Source of the DNA: Methyloversatilis sp.
GTDB lineage: Bacteria; Pseudomonadota; Gammaproteobacteria; Burkholderiales; Rhodocyclaceae
NCBI RefSeq assembly: GCF_030698125.1
Contig: NZ_JAUYNV010000017.1
Location: 1 to 64,000, forward strand
Reading direction: 5' to 3'
Length of the DNA stretch: 64,000 nt
The notes below the pieces were generated by a model that saw only the letters and a program-made list of their open reading frames with translations, was not told the DNA's origin and did not search any database. Position numbers and translations under genes: made by a program. Positions 19,120 to 28,368 of the stretch are shown here, piece by piece. Position 1 is the first letter of the stretch. Each line of letters starts with the position of its first letter.

Positions 19120-20043
19120 ATGAACCTGCAACAGTTGCGTTATGTAGCCGAAGTCGCCCAGCGCAACCTGAATGTGTCCGAGGCGGCGCGGGCGCTCCAC
19201 ACTTCGCAGTCCGGCGTGTCGCGGCAGATCAGCCTGCTGGAAGCGGAGCTGGGCGTCGACGTGTTCATCCGGCAGGGCAAGCGGCTGGTGGCAATGACGC
19301 GCCCGGGTGAAGAAGTGGTGGCGATCGCGCGGCGCATGCTGCGCGACATGGGGGCGCTCAGGCAGGTGGGCGAAGAATACGCGGTCGGCGAACGCGGCCG
19401 GCTGACCATCGCCATGACGCATACGCAGGCGCGCTACGTGCTCCCGCGCATCCTGCCCGAGTTCATGCGCGCCCACCCGGAAGTAAAGGTCGCGCTGCAT
19501 CAGGGCAATCCGACGCAGTGCTGCGAATACGTCTTGTCAGGCGAGGCCGATCTGGCGATCGCGACCGAAGCGATCGATGAATACGAGCAACTGGTGAGCC
19601 TGCCCTGCTACCAGTGGAACCGCTGCCTGATTACCCCGCCCGGCCATCCGCTGCTCGATGAGAAGCCGCTGACGCTGGCCGCCATCGCCGAGTGGCCACT
19701 GATCACCTACGACTTCACCTTCACCGGCGGTTCCACCGTCAATCGCGCCTTCGCCGCGCAGTCGCTGTCGCCCAACATCATGCTGAGTGCGATCGACGCC
19801 GACATCATCAAGACCTATGTCGCGCTGGGGCTCGGCGTCGGCATCGTCGCGCAGATGGCGTTCGACCCTGAGCAGGACCGCGCCCTGCGCGCGCTTGACT
19901 GTGCCCACCTGTTCGAGCCGAGCACCACCCGCATCGGCCTGCACCGCAACGCATGGCTGCGCGGCTACACCTACGATTTCATCGAGCAGTTTGCGTCCGC
20001 GCTGAACCGTGATGTGGTCGATCAGGCGCTCGGCCGCGGCTGA
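19120..20043 (+). CDS. cysB: CysB-type LysR transcriptional regulator
   Basis: 307 residues: N-terminal winged HTH (MNLQQLRYVAEVAQRNLNVS, SQSGVSRQISLLEAELG) and a C-terminal substrate domain (about 90-300). The N-terminus and the LHTSQSGVSRQI recognition helix are typical of CysB/Cbl, which sense sulfate status through N-acetylserine or APS. It is divergent from the tauE-cysI operon across a 109-bp gap, where its binding sites are expected. No specific operator was resolved by eye. Confidence 0.9.
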   Translation: MNLQQLRYVAEVAQRNLNVSEAARALHTSQSGVSRQISLLEAELGVDVFIRQGKRLVAMTRPGEEVVAIARRMLRDMGALRQVGEEYAVGERGRLTIAMTHTQARYVLPRILPEFMRAHPEVKVALHQGNPTQCCEYVLSGEADLAIATEAIDEYEQLVSLPCYQWNRCLITPPGHPLLDEKPLTLAAIAEWPLITYDFTFTGGSTVNRAFAAQSLSPNIMLSAIDADIIKTYVALGLGVGIVAQMAFDPEQDRALRALDCAHLFEPSTTRIGLHRNAWLRGYTYDFIEQFASALNRDVVDQALGRG

Positions 20044-20110
20044 GCACCTTCACGAGGCGGTAACCTCGGGCGGCGACAGTGCAGGCAACGACCTTCCCGG
20101 GCTTGCCGCC

Positions 20111-20698
20111 ATGACCGAGTTTCACGCCGATCCGTTGCATCCGCTGGTGCTCGACGCCGACACCGGCGTCGCCGAGCTCGCGGGGGTGCGCTATCTCGCC
20201 AGTCAGCCGGTCCAGGCCAAGGACGGTCGCACCGTGCTCTACCTGACCGAAGCATCGCGGCCGATGCACCTGTTCAAGTTCGTTGGTCCGGCAGCCTCCA
20301 GCGGCGCGCTGCCGCACGGCACGCTATATGTCGCCAGCCTGGGCGCCGACGGTGCGGACGAAGGTCACGGCCGATGGCTGCCACTGGTGCTGGCGCGCCA
20401 TGGTCTGTCGGTGCGCGACGGCTATGCCAGTCTGCAGGCCATCCTGGCCGACCCGGCCGATGCCGCCTGCCGCGCCGGCGCGTCGCGCATCGAAGGGCTG
20501 TTTGCGCCACAGGCACGCAGCGAGGGCGGCGCCCTGCTGCTGTGTGATCGCGCGACACCGGCGCTGAACTGGCGCGAGGCACTGGGCGACGCGGCAAGCC
20601 TGAGCTTCGCCTGGCATGGACGCGCGTCGGTGGAAGGCATCGATACAAAACTTCACCTTCAGCGCATCGGCAGCGCTGCCGCGCGCTTGCGCAGCTAG
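20111..20698 (+). CDS. PhoX-like (DUF839) C-terminal fragment
   Basis: 195 residues from the ATG at 20111. The segment ALPHGTLYVASLGADG followed by GRWLPLV resembles the GTLYVARF...GEWLPL part of PhoX-type alkaline phosphatases, and YLTEASRPMHLFKFVGPA resembles the part before it. A full PhoX is about 600 residues with a Tat signal; here the N-terminal two thirds and the signal are missing. The open frame extends upstream into cysB. It may be a decayed or truncated gene rather than an active enzyme. The family call is from remembered motifs. Confidence 0.5.
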   Translation: MTEFHADPLHPLVLDADTGVAELAGVRYLASQPVQAKDGRTVLYLTEASRPMHLFKFVGPAASSGALPHGTLYVASLGADGADEGHGRWLPLVLARHGLSVRDGYASLQAILADPADAACRAGASRIEGLFAPQARSEGGALLLCDRATPALNWREALGDAASLSFAWHGRASVEGIDTKLHLQRIGSAAARLRS

Positions 20699-20768
20699 GG
20701 CGGATGCCGGCGGCCGCTCACCCGCGCCCGCCGTGACATGGTTGCGCTGCCGCCAGCCGGACGACTTC

Positions 20769-20774
20769 TATAAT
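20769..20774 (+). promoter_or_regulatory. Candidate -10 box before prsT
   Basis: A perfect TATAAT lies 28 bp upstream of the prsT start. The nearest -35-like TTGCGC is 21 bp upstream of it, longer than normal, so the assignment is tentative. No sigma-54 element like those of the nearby PEP-CTERM genes was seen in this gap. Confidence 0.35.
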
Positions 20775-20802
20775 CCGGAGTCGATCCGCATTTCCGTACT
20801 CC

Positions 20803-23601
20803 ATGAAACGTCCCCTCTGGCCACTGATCGCATTGATCCTGTTTGCAGGCGTGCTGGCGTCTTTTCCGACCCGTGCGGCCGACGAAGCCAGCCGGTTCTA
20901 CGAGGATGCACTGGTGCGCTACGAGCGCAAGGACGACGCCGGCGCGATTATCCAGCTCAAGAACGCGCTGAAGGCCGACCCCGGCATGCTGGCGGCTCAT
21001 CTGCTCATGGGGCGAGCCGGACTGCGCAAGGGCGATTTCGCCGCCGCTGAGGTGGCCTTGCGCGAGGCGCAGCGCCGAGGTGCATCGCGTGCCGAGTACA
21101 TCGTTCCGCTGGCCAATGTCCTGCTGGCCATCGGTCAGCAGAAGGAACTGCTGGAAACGCTGCAGCCGACCGATCTGCCGCTCGGCATCCGATATGAGCT
21201 GATGCTGCTGCGGGCCCGTGCCCATCAGGAGTCGAGCCAGTACGCCCAGGCAATCGCGGTCATTAATGAGGCACGCGCGCTCAATCCGAACGCGCCGTCC
21301 GCGCTTGCACTCCATTCGCGCTTCGCACTCGGCGCGGGGCGCGCCGAAGAAGCCGCGACGCTGGCCGAGCAGGCAACCAGCCTCGGTCCCGCTGATACCG
21401 ATGCCTGGACAGCACGTGCGGCGGTTGCCTATGCGTCCGGCAAGTTGGCGGTGGCGCTTGAGTACTATGACCAGGCACTGAACTTCGCGGCCGACAACAG
21501 CGAGGCCCTGCTCGGGAGAAGTTCGGTATTGATGGATCTCGGCCGCATGGCCGAGGCCAAGGTTTCGCTACTGCAACTGGCGAAGGTGGACAAGACCGAA
21601 CCGCGCGCCGCCTATCTGCGGGCCGTGATTGCCGACCTCGAAGGTGATCGCGACGGCGCCAGGAAACTGCTTGGCGAAGTCGTCAACATCATCGACCCGT
21701 TGCCGCGCGGCGCACTGACCAGTCGCTCCCATCTCGCGCTGATTGCCGGTCTGGCGCATCTGAGCCTTGGCGGGCCAGCAAAGGCAAAAGAGTATTTCGA
21801 ACTGCACGTGCGGTTTTTCCCGTCGCAGCCGGCCGCGCGAAAGCCGCTTGCCTCGCTGCAGATCGCGGGCGGAGATCCGGCGTCCGGCATTGTCACGCTC
21901 GAACCTTTGATGCGCAGCGGTACCCGTGATCCCGAAGTGCTGTCGCTGATGGCGACCGCCTATGGCAAGCTCAAGCGACATGAGCGCGCCACTGAACTGC
22001 TTGAACAAGCCGCCAGGCTGGGCAAGTCTCCGGAGATACAGACTTCGCTCGGCCTGAGCCTGCTCGGGTCGAAGCAGACGCAGGAAGGTCTGGCGCAGTT
22101 GCGCGAGGTGGTCAAGGACGACCCGGGTCAGGGCCGGGCCAGCATGGCACTTGCACTCACCGCGCTGCGCGAGCAGCAACCGCGGCGTGCAGCGGAGCTG
22201 ATGGAAGAGGTGATCAAGCGCGAACCGGACAATCTTCCGGCGCTGAATGTGCTCGGCGTCGCGCGTGCAGCTGCGGGCGATTTCGCGGGTGCGCGCAAGG
22301 CGTACGACAAGGCGCTGTCGAAAGACAAGAATTTCGACAGCGTCAAGCTCAATCTGGTCAAGCTGGAACTCGCCGAAGGCAAACCGGCCGAGGCGCGGAC
22401 CCGGCTGCTTGCGCTGCTCAAGGAAAAGCCTGACCACCCTTCCGCACTTTTCGAACTGGCACAGCTCGACGTACGCGAGAAGCGGGTTGCCGAGGCGCTG
22501 CGCGGCCTGGAGATCCTGCGCGACAAGCACCGCAGGCACGTCGACGGCCAGATCGCGCTGATCGAGCTATATCTCCAGACGGGCGCGCTGGACAAGGCGC
22601 TTGAAGTGGCCAAGGACAGCACTCCGAGTCAACCGGGCTACCTTGCCGTGCAGGCGGCGCTGGTCCGTGTTCAGCTTGCCCGCAGCGACGCAGCAGGCGC
22701 GCGCGCGACACTCACGTCGATGACGCGTGCGGCAGATTTCGACGCCGTTGCGCAGTACCGGATCGCGCGCCTGCAAATGCAGGCAGGCAACCCGTCCGGT
22801 GCCGCCTACAGCCTTGAAAAGGCGTTGCAGGGCGCGCCGGATTTCGTGCCCGCCAAGGTCATGCAAGGCGAACTGTTGCTTGGCGAAGGCGCACTGGACA
22901 AGGCCGATGCGCGCGCCCAGCAGCTCCTCAGAGACGCGAAGCCGCCTCCGGAAGCATTCAAGCTGGCGGGAGACGTCGCGTTCGCACGCAGCAAGTGGAC
23001 TGAAGCGATCGGCCACTACGGGATGGCGCTTTCGAAGGGTGCAGGGGTTGATGTCGCCGGACGCCTGTACGAAACGCACCGGCGGGCCGGCAATGCGGCG
23101 CAGGCGAGGGCGTCGGTCGAAGCGCTGGTCAAATCGAGACCACGCGACATGGCGATGAAGCTCCTGCTGTCCCAGGCGCAGACCGAATCAGGTCAGTTGC
23201 GCGAAGCAAAGGCGACGCTCGAAACCGTATTGAAGGTCGGGGAATCGGCGCCAGTGTTGAACAATCTCGCCAATCTGCAATGGCAGCTCAAGGATCCCGC
23301 TGCCCAGCAGACCGCCGAGCGCGCCTTCAAGCTGGCGCCTGGCGACGCCTTGATCCTTGATACGTTGGGATGGATCCTGGTGCAGAAATCCCAGCTCGAT
23401 GCGGGATTGCGGCATCTGCGCGAGGCGCGCCTTCGTGACCCGGCCAATCCGGAAATCCGTTATCACCTGGCCTGGGCCCTGGCCAAGTCCGGGCGCAAAG
23501 CCGAAGCGCTTCAGGAACTGGAGGCCGCGCTGCAATCCGGCAGGTCGTTTCCGGGGATCGATAACGCTCGCGCGCTCAGAGCCGAAATTGGGGTCCCCTG
23601 A
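20803..23601 (+). CDS. prsT: PEP-CTERM system TPR-repeat protein PrsT
   Basis: 932 residues, the size expected of PrsT, consisting of a signal peptide (cleavage expected after PTRA, about residue 24) and TPR repeats to the end. The segment YEDALVRYERKDDAGAIIQL then NALKADPGMLAAHLLMG is characteristic. PrsT accompanies exosortase XrtA/EpsH and exopolysaccharide genes and is thought to act in PEP-CTERM protein sorting at the envelope; its exact role is unknown. Unlike many PrsT, the signal has no lipobox cysteine. A PEP-CTERM gene follows, but no exosortase is in the window. Confidence 0.88.
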   Translation: MKRPLWPLIALILFAGVLASFPTRAADEASRFYEDALVRYERKDDAGAIIQLKNALKADPGMLAAHLLMGRAGLRKGDFAAAEVALREAQRRGASRAEYIVPLANVLLAIGQQKELLETLQPTDLPLGIRYELMLLRARAHQESSQYAQAIAVINEARALNPNAPSALALHSRFALGAGRAEEAATLAEQATSLGPADTDAWTARAAVAYASGKLAVALEYYDQALNFAADNSEALLGRSSVLMDLGRMAEAKVSLLQLAKVDKTEPRAAYLRAVIADLEGDRDGARKLLGEVVNIIDPLPRGALTSRSHLALIAGLAHLSLGGPAKAKEYFELHVRFFPSQPAARKPLASLQIAGGDPASGIVTLEPLMRSGTRDPEVLSLMATAYGKLKRHERATELLEQAARLGKSPEIQTSLGLSLLGSKQTQEGLAQLREVVKDDPGQGRASMALALTALREQQPRRAAELMEEVIKREPDNLPALNVLGVARAAAGDFAGARKAYDKALSKDKNFDSVKLNLVKLELAEGKPAEARTRLLALLKEKPDHPSALFELAQLDVREKRVAEALRGLEILRDKHRRHVDGQIALIELYLQTGALDKALEVAKDSTPSQPGYLAVQAALVRVQLARSDAAGARATLTSMTRAADFDAVAQYRIARLQMQAGNPSGAAYSLEKALQGAPDFVPAKVMQGELLLGEGALDKADARAQQLLRDAKPPPEAFKLAGDVAFARSKWTEAIGHYGMALSKGAGVDVAGRLYETHRRAGNAAQARASVEALVKSRPRDMAMKLLLSQAQTESGQLREAKATLETVLKVGESAPVLNNLANLQWQLKDPAAQQTAERAFKLAPGDALILDTLGWILVQKSQLDAGLRHLREARLRDPANPEIRYHLAWALAKSGRKAEALQELEAALQSGRSFPGIDNARALRAEIGVP

Positions 23602-23605
23602 GCCA

Positions 23606-23622
23606 TGTCGGATATCTTTACA
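23606..23622 (+). promoter_or_regulatory. Candidate sigma-54 activator site 1 (PEP-CTERM motif)
   Basis: TGTCGGATATCTTTACA, 68 bp upstream of the sigma-54 element at 23674. The same 17-bp pattern (TGTCG-N7-T-N-ACA, an imperfect TGTC/GACA dyad) occurs at 28280 and 55399 before the other PEP-CTERM units. It is proposed to be the enhancer of a sigma-54 activator such as PrsR; this is inference. Confidence 0.6.
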
Positions 23623-23673
23623 ACACACATTTTTGTAGTTATCAAGTAATTGATTTTATTTGATATTAAAAAC

Positions 23674-23689
23674 TGGCCTTAATTTTGCT
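23674..23689 (+). promoter_or_regulatory. Sigma-54 promoter of the XDP1-like gene
   Basis: TGGCCTTAATTTTGCT matches TGGCACG-N4-TTGCW at the invariant GG (-24) and GC (-12) with exact spacing. It lies 51 bp before the start codon, which would give a leader of roughly 40 bases, in an AT-rich intergenic stretch. Confidence 0.75.
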
Positions 23690-23739
23690 ATGAAGTTACT
23701 GACAGTCAGTCATAGTCAATGACTTCCAAGGATCAAATG

Positions 23740-24519
23740 ATGAAAAAGAAAAGCCTGAAAATCCTGAGTGCCGCTCTGCTGATCGGTTTGAGCGGTGCCG
23801 CATCGGCTGCGTCGACGAGCTGGTCATTCACCTCCACCGCAACGTCATCGGTCAGTGCAAGCGGCTTTGCGTCGCAAGTCGCCGAGTATTCGGCGATGAC
23901 GTACACCAATGGTGCAGGCAATTCGGTCACGATGAATGCGTTCGCGAACACAGCCTCCAACGCGAAGATCGAAGCTGCATACCTGAACTATCAAGGGTCT
24001 AGCGGTCTGGGCGTCACGAGCCGCGACAGCAGCACGAATGACGAGGTAACGTCATCCGGTTATCTGAACAACCCGCAGCACTCGTTCGACAATCAGGGCG
24101 CAGTCGAGTCCATCCTGTTCTCTTTCTCGTCGGCGTTCACGATGGAACAGCTCGATATCGGATGGTCGACAAACGATTCTGACCTCCAACTTTACGCTTA
24201 CACCAGCTCGACCCCCTTTTCGACGTCTACGGTTCTTGGCAAGGATTATTCGACGCTGACCGGCTGGACCAAGGTTGGCGACTTCACCGGCCCGACCGAT
24301 CCGCGCCTGACGACCAACAGCACGTATTCGCGTTATTGGCTCGTCACGCCGGGGCCGGCTTCTGACAAGCTGGATTACATCAAACTGGCGGGCATCACCG
24401 GCTCGTACAAGCCGACGACGCCGCCGCCCTCGACCGGCGTACCTGAGCCGGAATCGCTGGCCCTCGTTGGCGTGGCACTGGCCGGCATGCTCCTGACCCG
24501 TCGCCGCAAGCTGGTCTGA
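23740..24519 (+). CDS. PEP-CTERM surface protein, XDP1-like
   Basis: 259 residues: signal peptide (about 1-23, MKKKSLKILSAALLIGLSG), a Ser/Thr-rich secreted region, and a C-terminal sorting tail of VPEPESLALVG, a hydrophobic helix and RRRKLV. The exosortase is expected to cut near PEP. The body (ESILFSFSSAFTMEQLDIGW, DSDLQLYAYT) resembles the exosortase-dependent surface protein XDP1 family as I remember it. ATG 23740 is preferred over 23737 because of its spacing to AAGGA. It has its own sigma-54 promoter and an upstream shared motif. Confidence 0.88.
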   Translation: MKKKSLKILSAALLIGLSGAASAASTSWSFTSTATSSVSASGFASQVAEYSAMTYTNGAGNSVTMNAFANTASNAKIEAAYLNYQGSSGLGVTSRDSSTNDEVTSSGYLNNPQHSFDNQGAVESILFSFSSAFTMEQLDIGWSTNDSDLQLYAYTSSTPFSTSTVLGKDYSTLTGWTKVGDFTGPTDPRLTTNSTYSRYWLVTPGPASDKLDYIKLAGITGSYKPTTPPPSTGVPEPESLALVGVALAGMLLTRRRKLV

Positions 24520-24533
24520 TCGGTTGAGGCAAC

Positions 24534-24564
24534 AAAAAAAACCGCGCAACGCGCGGTTTTTTTT
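24534..24564. terminator. Bidirectional terminator
   Basis: An A-run, ACCGCGC (24541-24547), loop AAC, GCGCGGT (24551-24557) and a T-run to 24564. It can terminate both the PEP-CTERM gene and the convergent ABC transporter gene. Confidence 0.9.
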
Positions 24565-24598
24565 CGTCCATCGCCGGCGCCAGCGGAGAGTGATGTTG

Positions 24599-26437
24599 TC
24601 AGGTTCCTTCTTCCTCCTGCGCCTGCAACGCCCACATCTGCGCATAGGCGCCGTCGAGCGCCAGCAGTTCGGCATGCGAGCCGCGCTCCACGATGCGGCC
24701 GGCGTCCATCACCAGGATCTGGTCGGCATCCATGATCGTGGACAGCCGGTGCGCGATGATCAATGTGGTGTGGCCGCGCGCCACCTGTTCAAGCTGCGAC
24801 TGGATCGCCTGTTCGGTTTTCGAGTCGAGCGCCGACGTCGCTTCGTCGAAGATCAGTACCGGCGGGTCTTTCAGCAGCGCGCGCGCGATGGCGACGCGTT
24901 GTTTCTCACCGCCGGACAGCTTCAGGCCGCGCTCGCCGACCTTGGTGTCGTAGCCGTCAGGCAGGCGGGTGACGAAGTCGTGCAGTTGCGCGGCGCGGCT
25001 CGCCGCTTCGACCTCTTCCGCCGAGGCGGTGACCCGGCCGTACTGGATGTTGTAGTGAATGCTGTCGTTGAACAGCACGGTGTCCTGCGGCACGATGCCG
25101 ATCGCGGTGCGCAGGCTGTCCTGCGTGAGTTTGCGGATGTCGGTGCCATTGATCGTGATGCGCCCGCCGCCGCTGTTCACTTCATAGAATCGGTACAGCA
25201 GCCGCGCCAAAGTCGATTTGCCGGAGCCCGACTGGCCGACCACTGCGACCCGGCCACCGGCCGGTATCGTGAAGTCTACGTCGTGCAGGATCTGGCGCGC
25301 CGGCTCGTAGCTGAAATTCACCTGCTGGAAGCGCACTTCGCACGGTCCCGGCGGCAGGGTTTTTGCATCCGGGTCATCGGCGATCTCGCGGTGGGTGTCC
25401 ATCAGGCCGAACATGCGCTCGATATCGGTCAGTGACTGACGGATTTCGCGGTACAGCACGCCGAGGAAGTTCAGCGGGATGTAGAGCTGGATCATGAAGG
25501 CATTGACCAGCACGATGTCGCCCAGCGTCATGCGGCCTTCGGCCACGCCGACCGTGGCGCGCCACATCATCAGCGTGACGCCGATGGCGATGATGAAGGC
25601 CTGGCCGATGTTCAGATACGACAGCGACACCTGGCTGCGCTCCTGCGCGCGCTGCCAGCGCGCCATCTGTTCGTCGTAGCGGCGCGCCTCGAAGCCCTCG
25701 TTGTTGAAGTACTTCACCGTTTCGTAGTTCAGCAGGCTGTCGATGGCACGTGTGTTGGCCGCCGAATCCAGCTCGTTCACTTCGCGTCGCAGCTTGGTAC
25801 GCCAATTGGTGACGACCACGGTGAACGTGATGTAGATCGCCAGCGTGATCGCGGTGATCAATGCGAACGCCGCTTCGTACTTCACCGCGAGGATGCTCAG
25901 CACGAGGCCCATCTCCACCAGCGTCGGCAGGATGGAATACAGCGTGTAGCTGATCAGCGAGCCGATGGCGCGGGTGCCTCGCTCGATGTCGCGCGTCAGA
26001 CCTCCGGTCTGGCGTTCGAGGTGAAAGCGCAATGAAAGGGCATGCAGATGCTGGAATACCTGCATCGAAATGCGCCGCACCGCCTGTTGCGTGACACGCG
26101 AAAACACGATTTCGCGCAGTTCGGTCAGCAGCGAAGTCGAAAAGCGCAACGCGCCGTAGGCCGCCAGCAGACCGAGCGGCACCAGCAGCGGTGCGGCTTC
26201 GAGCGCGCTCTTCTGCATGGCGGCGGCCGGCGTCAGCGCGTCGATCAGCTGCTTGAATATCAGCGGCACCGTCACGTTCGCGCCCTTGGCGCCGATCAGG
26301 AAGGTGAGCGCGATCAGCACGCGCCACTTGTAGGCCCAGAGGTAGGGGAAAAGGCTCTTGAGGGTGTCGAGATCCCGGCGACGGGTGCCTGGGGGGGCTT
26401 CGGGTGCGGGCAGGGGCGCAGCGGCGGAGTGTCTCAT
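24599..26437 (-). CDS. Atm1-type ABC exporter (permease-ATPase fusion)
   Basis: 612 residues from the ATG at 26437. A six-helix membrane domain (about 35-330) precedes one ATPase domain with Walker A GQSGSGKST, signature LSGGEKQRVAIARAL and Walker B VLIFDEATSALD. The stretches LNYETVKYFNNEGFE and QLYIPLNFLGVLYREIRQ are hallmarks of the Atm1/HMT1 subgroup, which exports glutathione-linked sulfur or metal complexes. The open frame continues upstream, but that part belongs to a decayed cyclase/kinase gene. Substrate here is unknown. Confidence 0.92.
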   Translation of the reverse strand: MRHSAAAPLPAPEAPPGTRRRDLDTLKSLFPYLWAYKWRVLIALTFLIGAKGANVTVPLIFKQLIDALTPAAAMQKSALEAAPLLVPLGLLAAYGALRFSTSLLTELREIVFSRVTQQAVRRISMQVFQHLHALSLRFHLERQTGGLTRDIERGTRAIGSLISYTLYSILPTLVEMGLVLSILAVKYEAAFALITAITLAIYITFTVVVTNWRTKLRREVNELDSAANTRAIDSLLNYETVKYFNNEGFEARRYDEQMARWQRAQERSQVSLSYLNIGQAFIIAIGVTLMMWRATVGVAEGRMTLGDIVLVNAFMIQLYIPLNFLGVLYREIRQSLTDIERMFGLMDTHREIADDPDAKTLPPGPCEVRFQQVNFSYEPARQILHDVDFTIPAGGRVAVVGQSGSGKSTLARLLYRFYEVNSGGGRITINGTDIRKLTQDSLRTAIGIVPQDTVLFNDSIHYNIQYGRVTASAEEVEAASRAAQLHDFVTRLPDGYDTKVGERGLKLSGGEKQRVAIARALLKDPPVLIFDEATSALDSKTEQAIQSQLEQVARGHTTLIIAHRLSTIMDADQILVMDAGRIVERGSHAELLALDGAYAQMWALQAQEEEGT

Positions 26438-27701
26438 CGCGCAATTGTAAGGTACGGAGCAGGCGCCACACGGGCTGTCGGCAACGGTTTCGCGAGGATG
26501 GCCTCTAGGGAAAGCAGCCGCGCCGACGGGCCGATTGCGACCACCACGGCACCCCAAAGGCGCTTGCGATCTGCCGCCGACCAGTTCGCGAGTGGCCGTA
26601 CATCGAGTTCGGGCGCCGGACGCGACGCGGCGGCCTTCAATGCGGCTTCGACCACCTCCGACCGTGGCAGCGAGGCGATCCGGATCATCGATGGCCGCGG
26701 AGCGTGCCGTGAGCCGGATGATGGTTTCGGTGGAGTCGAAATCGCGTGCCAGTCCGCGCGAGACCGTCGCAGCACCCGGCGCGGGCGAGGACTCGGTGAC
26801 GGCGCCGGACGCACCGGACGTCGACCGGACCCGCACTGGCGGCTTGAAATCAGTGTCCGACACACATTGCAGGCGGCAGGCGCGCAGGTCGTCCGGCATG
26901 TGCGCGGCGTTCTGGTAACGCGCATCCGGTGATTTGGTCAGCGCTCTTGCCACAATGAGATCGACCAGCGCCGGATCTGACTTCCACCTGCTGTTCATGC
27001 GGCGCAAACGCGGGGTTGCGGATTTCGATACTGCAGGCGGGGCGCCAAAATGAGGTTGCGCTCCGGCGGTGCCGCGCCATGGAGGGCACCGGCCACGCTG
27101 ACCTCGCCCCATGCCAGTACATTCACCCGCAGGGTTCCGGGCCGCACCGCTTCCGCAGGCCCGCCAGCGGTCGCATCGACCGCTTGCCTGACTCGCGGCC
27201 ACTGCCCGGCGCGCTGTCAAGTCGGCCGGGCAGCGGGTTGTCGGTCAGGATGAACACCTCGTGTTCACGCAGCTGCGCATCGGTGCGGATACCCGCCGGT
27301 TCGAACAGCCGCCTGCACGCATCTTGCCGATTCGCCAGTGCATCGACGAAGGCTGGTGTCGCGAACACCCTGCCGACGCCGGCAACGCCCGCGACGCGAT
27401 GCGCCACTCCGAGGCCGTCACCGACGAGGTTGGGCGGCATCACCGGTGCGCCGATCCGCATGACCGGCCCGTGCTGCACAGCGAAGCGCGTCGTCCGGGC
27501 TTCGACGAACGTGACGGCCGCGCCGTCTGCGGTATCCAGCACGATTCGCGCCGCCGGGCGCACGCCAGTCAGTGCCGTGCCCGATATCTGATTGAAGCGC
27601 GCTCGCATCTGCGCCTGTTCGGCCACCGGTTTGTCCGGATAACCGATGATGTCGATCACGGCGATGCTGCAGACCGCTGCGCGTGAGCCTTCTTGAGTCA
27701 T
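26438..27701 (-). pseudogene. Decayed adenylate/guanylate cyclase-Ser/Thr kinase gene
   Basis: Reading leftward, 27701-27123 encodes a class III cyclase remnant: AVIDIIGYPDKPVAEQAQMR, RIVLDTADGAAVTFVEA, PNLVGDGLGVAHRVAGVAG and RTDAQLREHEVFIL. It lacks about 40 residues in the middle compared with the family pattern I know. About 27000-26870, in another frame, is the end of a protein-kinase domain (PALVDLIVARALTKSPDARY). From about 26680 a third frame carries a plausible C-terminus (SEVVEAALKAAASRPAPELD, then LLSLEAILAKPLP). Three frames and large gaps show decay. A run of ten G lies just upstream at 27743-27752. Confidence 0.7.
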
Positions 27702-27931
27702 GTCCCGAGAGGCGGCCGGATATCGGGTTCTTGAAGGAAAGCGGGGGGGGGGCCGGCAAGTCCGAAGCGGGCTGAGCGCTCGCCTGCCGCAGCCTGCAGA
27801 CAGCAGTCAGGATGGGCGCGCGACCGACCGTGTCTGGTGGCATGCCTGCGCCGGATGTTTCCGGACCTGCTCCCTTATTGCCGCAGGGCTGCGGCAGGTC
27901 GCCGGATCGAAGGGGCCCTGGTGCGACCCGG

Positions 27932-28138
27932 TCAACGCTGCACCGGAAAACCGCCGTCCTCAAGCGCACGGCAGATATCGTCTTCCGACACAAGAGGACT
28001 GTGCTCAACGCTGACCGTACCGGTTTCCGGCGATACGTCGACGCTGTCTATCCCCGGGAGCTCATGGACGATGTTGACGATGTCGGCCGCACAGTCGGGA
28101 CCTTCAACGCCTGACTCGATGATGACAGTGGTGTGCAT
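27932..28138 (-). CDS. Small HMA-like (heavy-metal-associated fold) protein
   Basis: 68 residues from the ATG at 28138, with GGAG 7 bp upstream. The pattern VIIESGVEGPDCAADIVNIV, GIDSVDVSPETGTVSVEH and ALEDGGFPV fits the beta-alpha-beta fold of HMA copper-chaperone domains. The metal-binding CXXC is missing: only one cysteine (C16) is at its place and a second is near residue 58 (DDICRAL). It may bind metal differently or have another role. The 230 bp between it and the pseudogene hold nothing I recognise. Confidence 0.6.
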   Translation of the reverse strand: MHTTVIIESGVEGPDCAADIVNIVHELPGIDSVDVSPETGTVSVEHSPLVSEDDICRALEDGGFPVQR

Positions 28139-28279
28139 GTGCGTCTCCAACTGGTATCCGGTCTTCACAGGGACCCGGATGCATCGTAGCTGCCCGGTGC
28201 AAGCTGTGGTTCCGGGTGCATCGGGATCCTGGTGCGAAACAGAACTTCACGCGCAAAGTTCAGGAAATGGTTCACGAGG

Positions 28280-28296
28280 TGTCGGTAAATCTTACA
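28280..28296 (+). promoter_or_regulatory. Candidate sigma-54 activator site 2 (PEP-CTERM motif)
   Basis: TGTCGGTAAATCTTACA, 89 bp upstream of the sigma-54 element at 28369. Its TGTCGG and TTACA ends are identical to site 1 and its distance differs by 21 bp, two helical turns. Confidence 0.6.
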
Positions 28297-28368
28297 TCGC
28301 ACGATCCGCTTCATTTGAGTGGAATCTCAATGAACTGAAAATAAAGAGTTTTTCGGTAATTAAATCGA

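Noticed and set aside
27702-27931. Open frames on both strands between the pseudogene and the HMA-like gene
   Set aside because: They are Arg/Pro/Ala-rich frames without ribosome binding sites or recognisable families, next to a decayed region.
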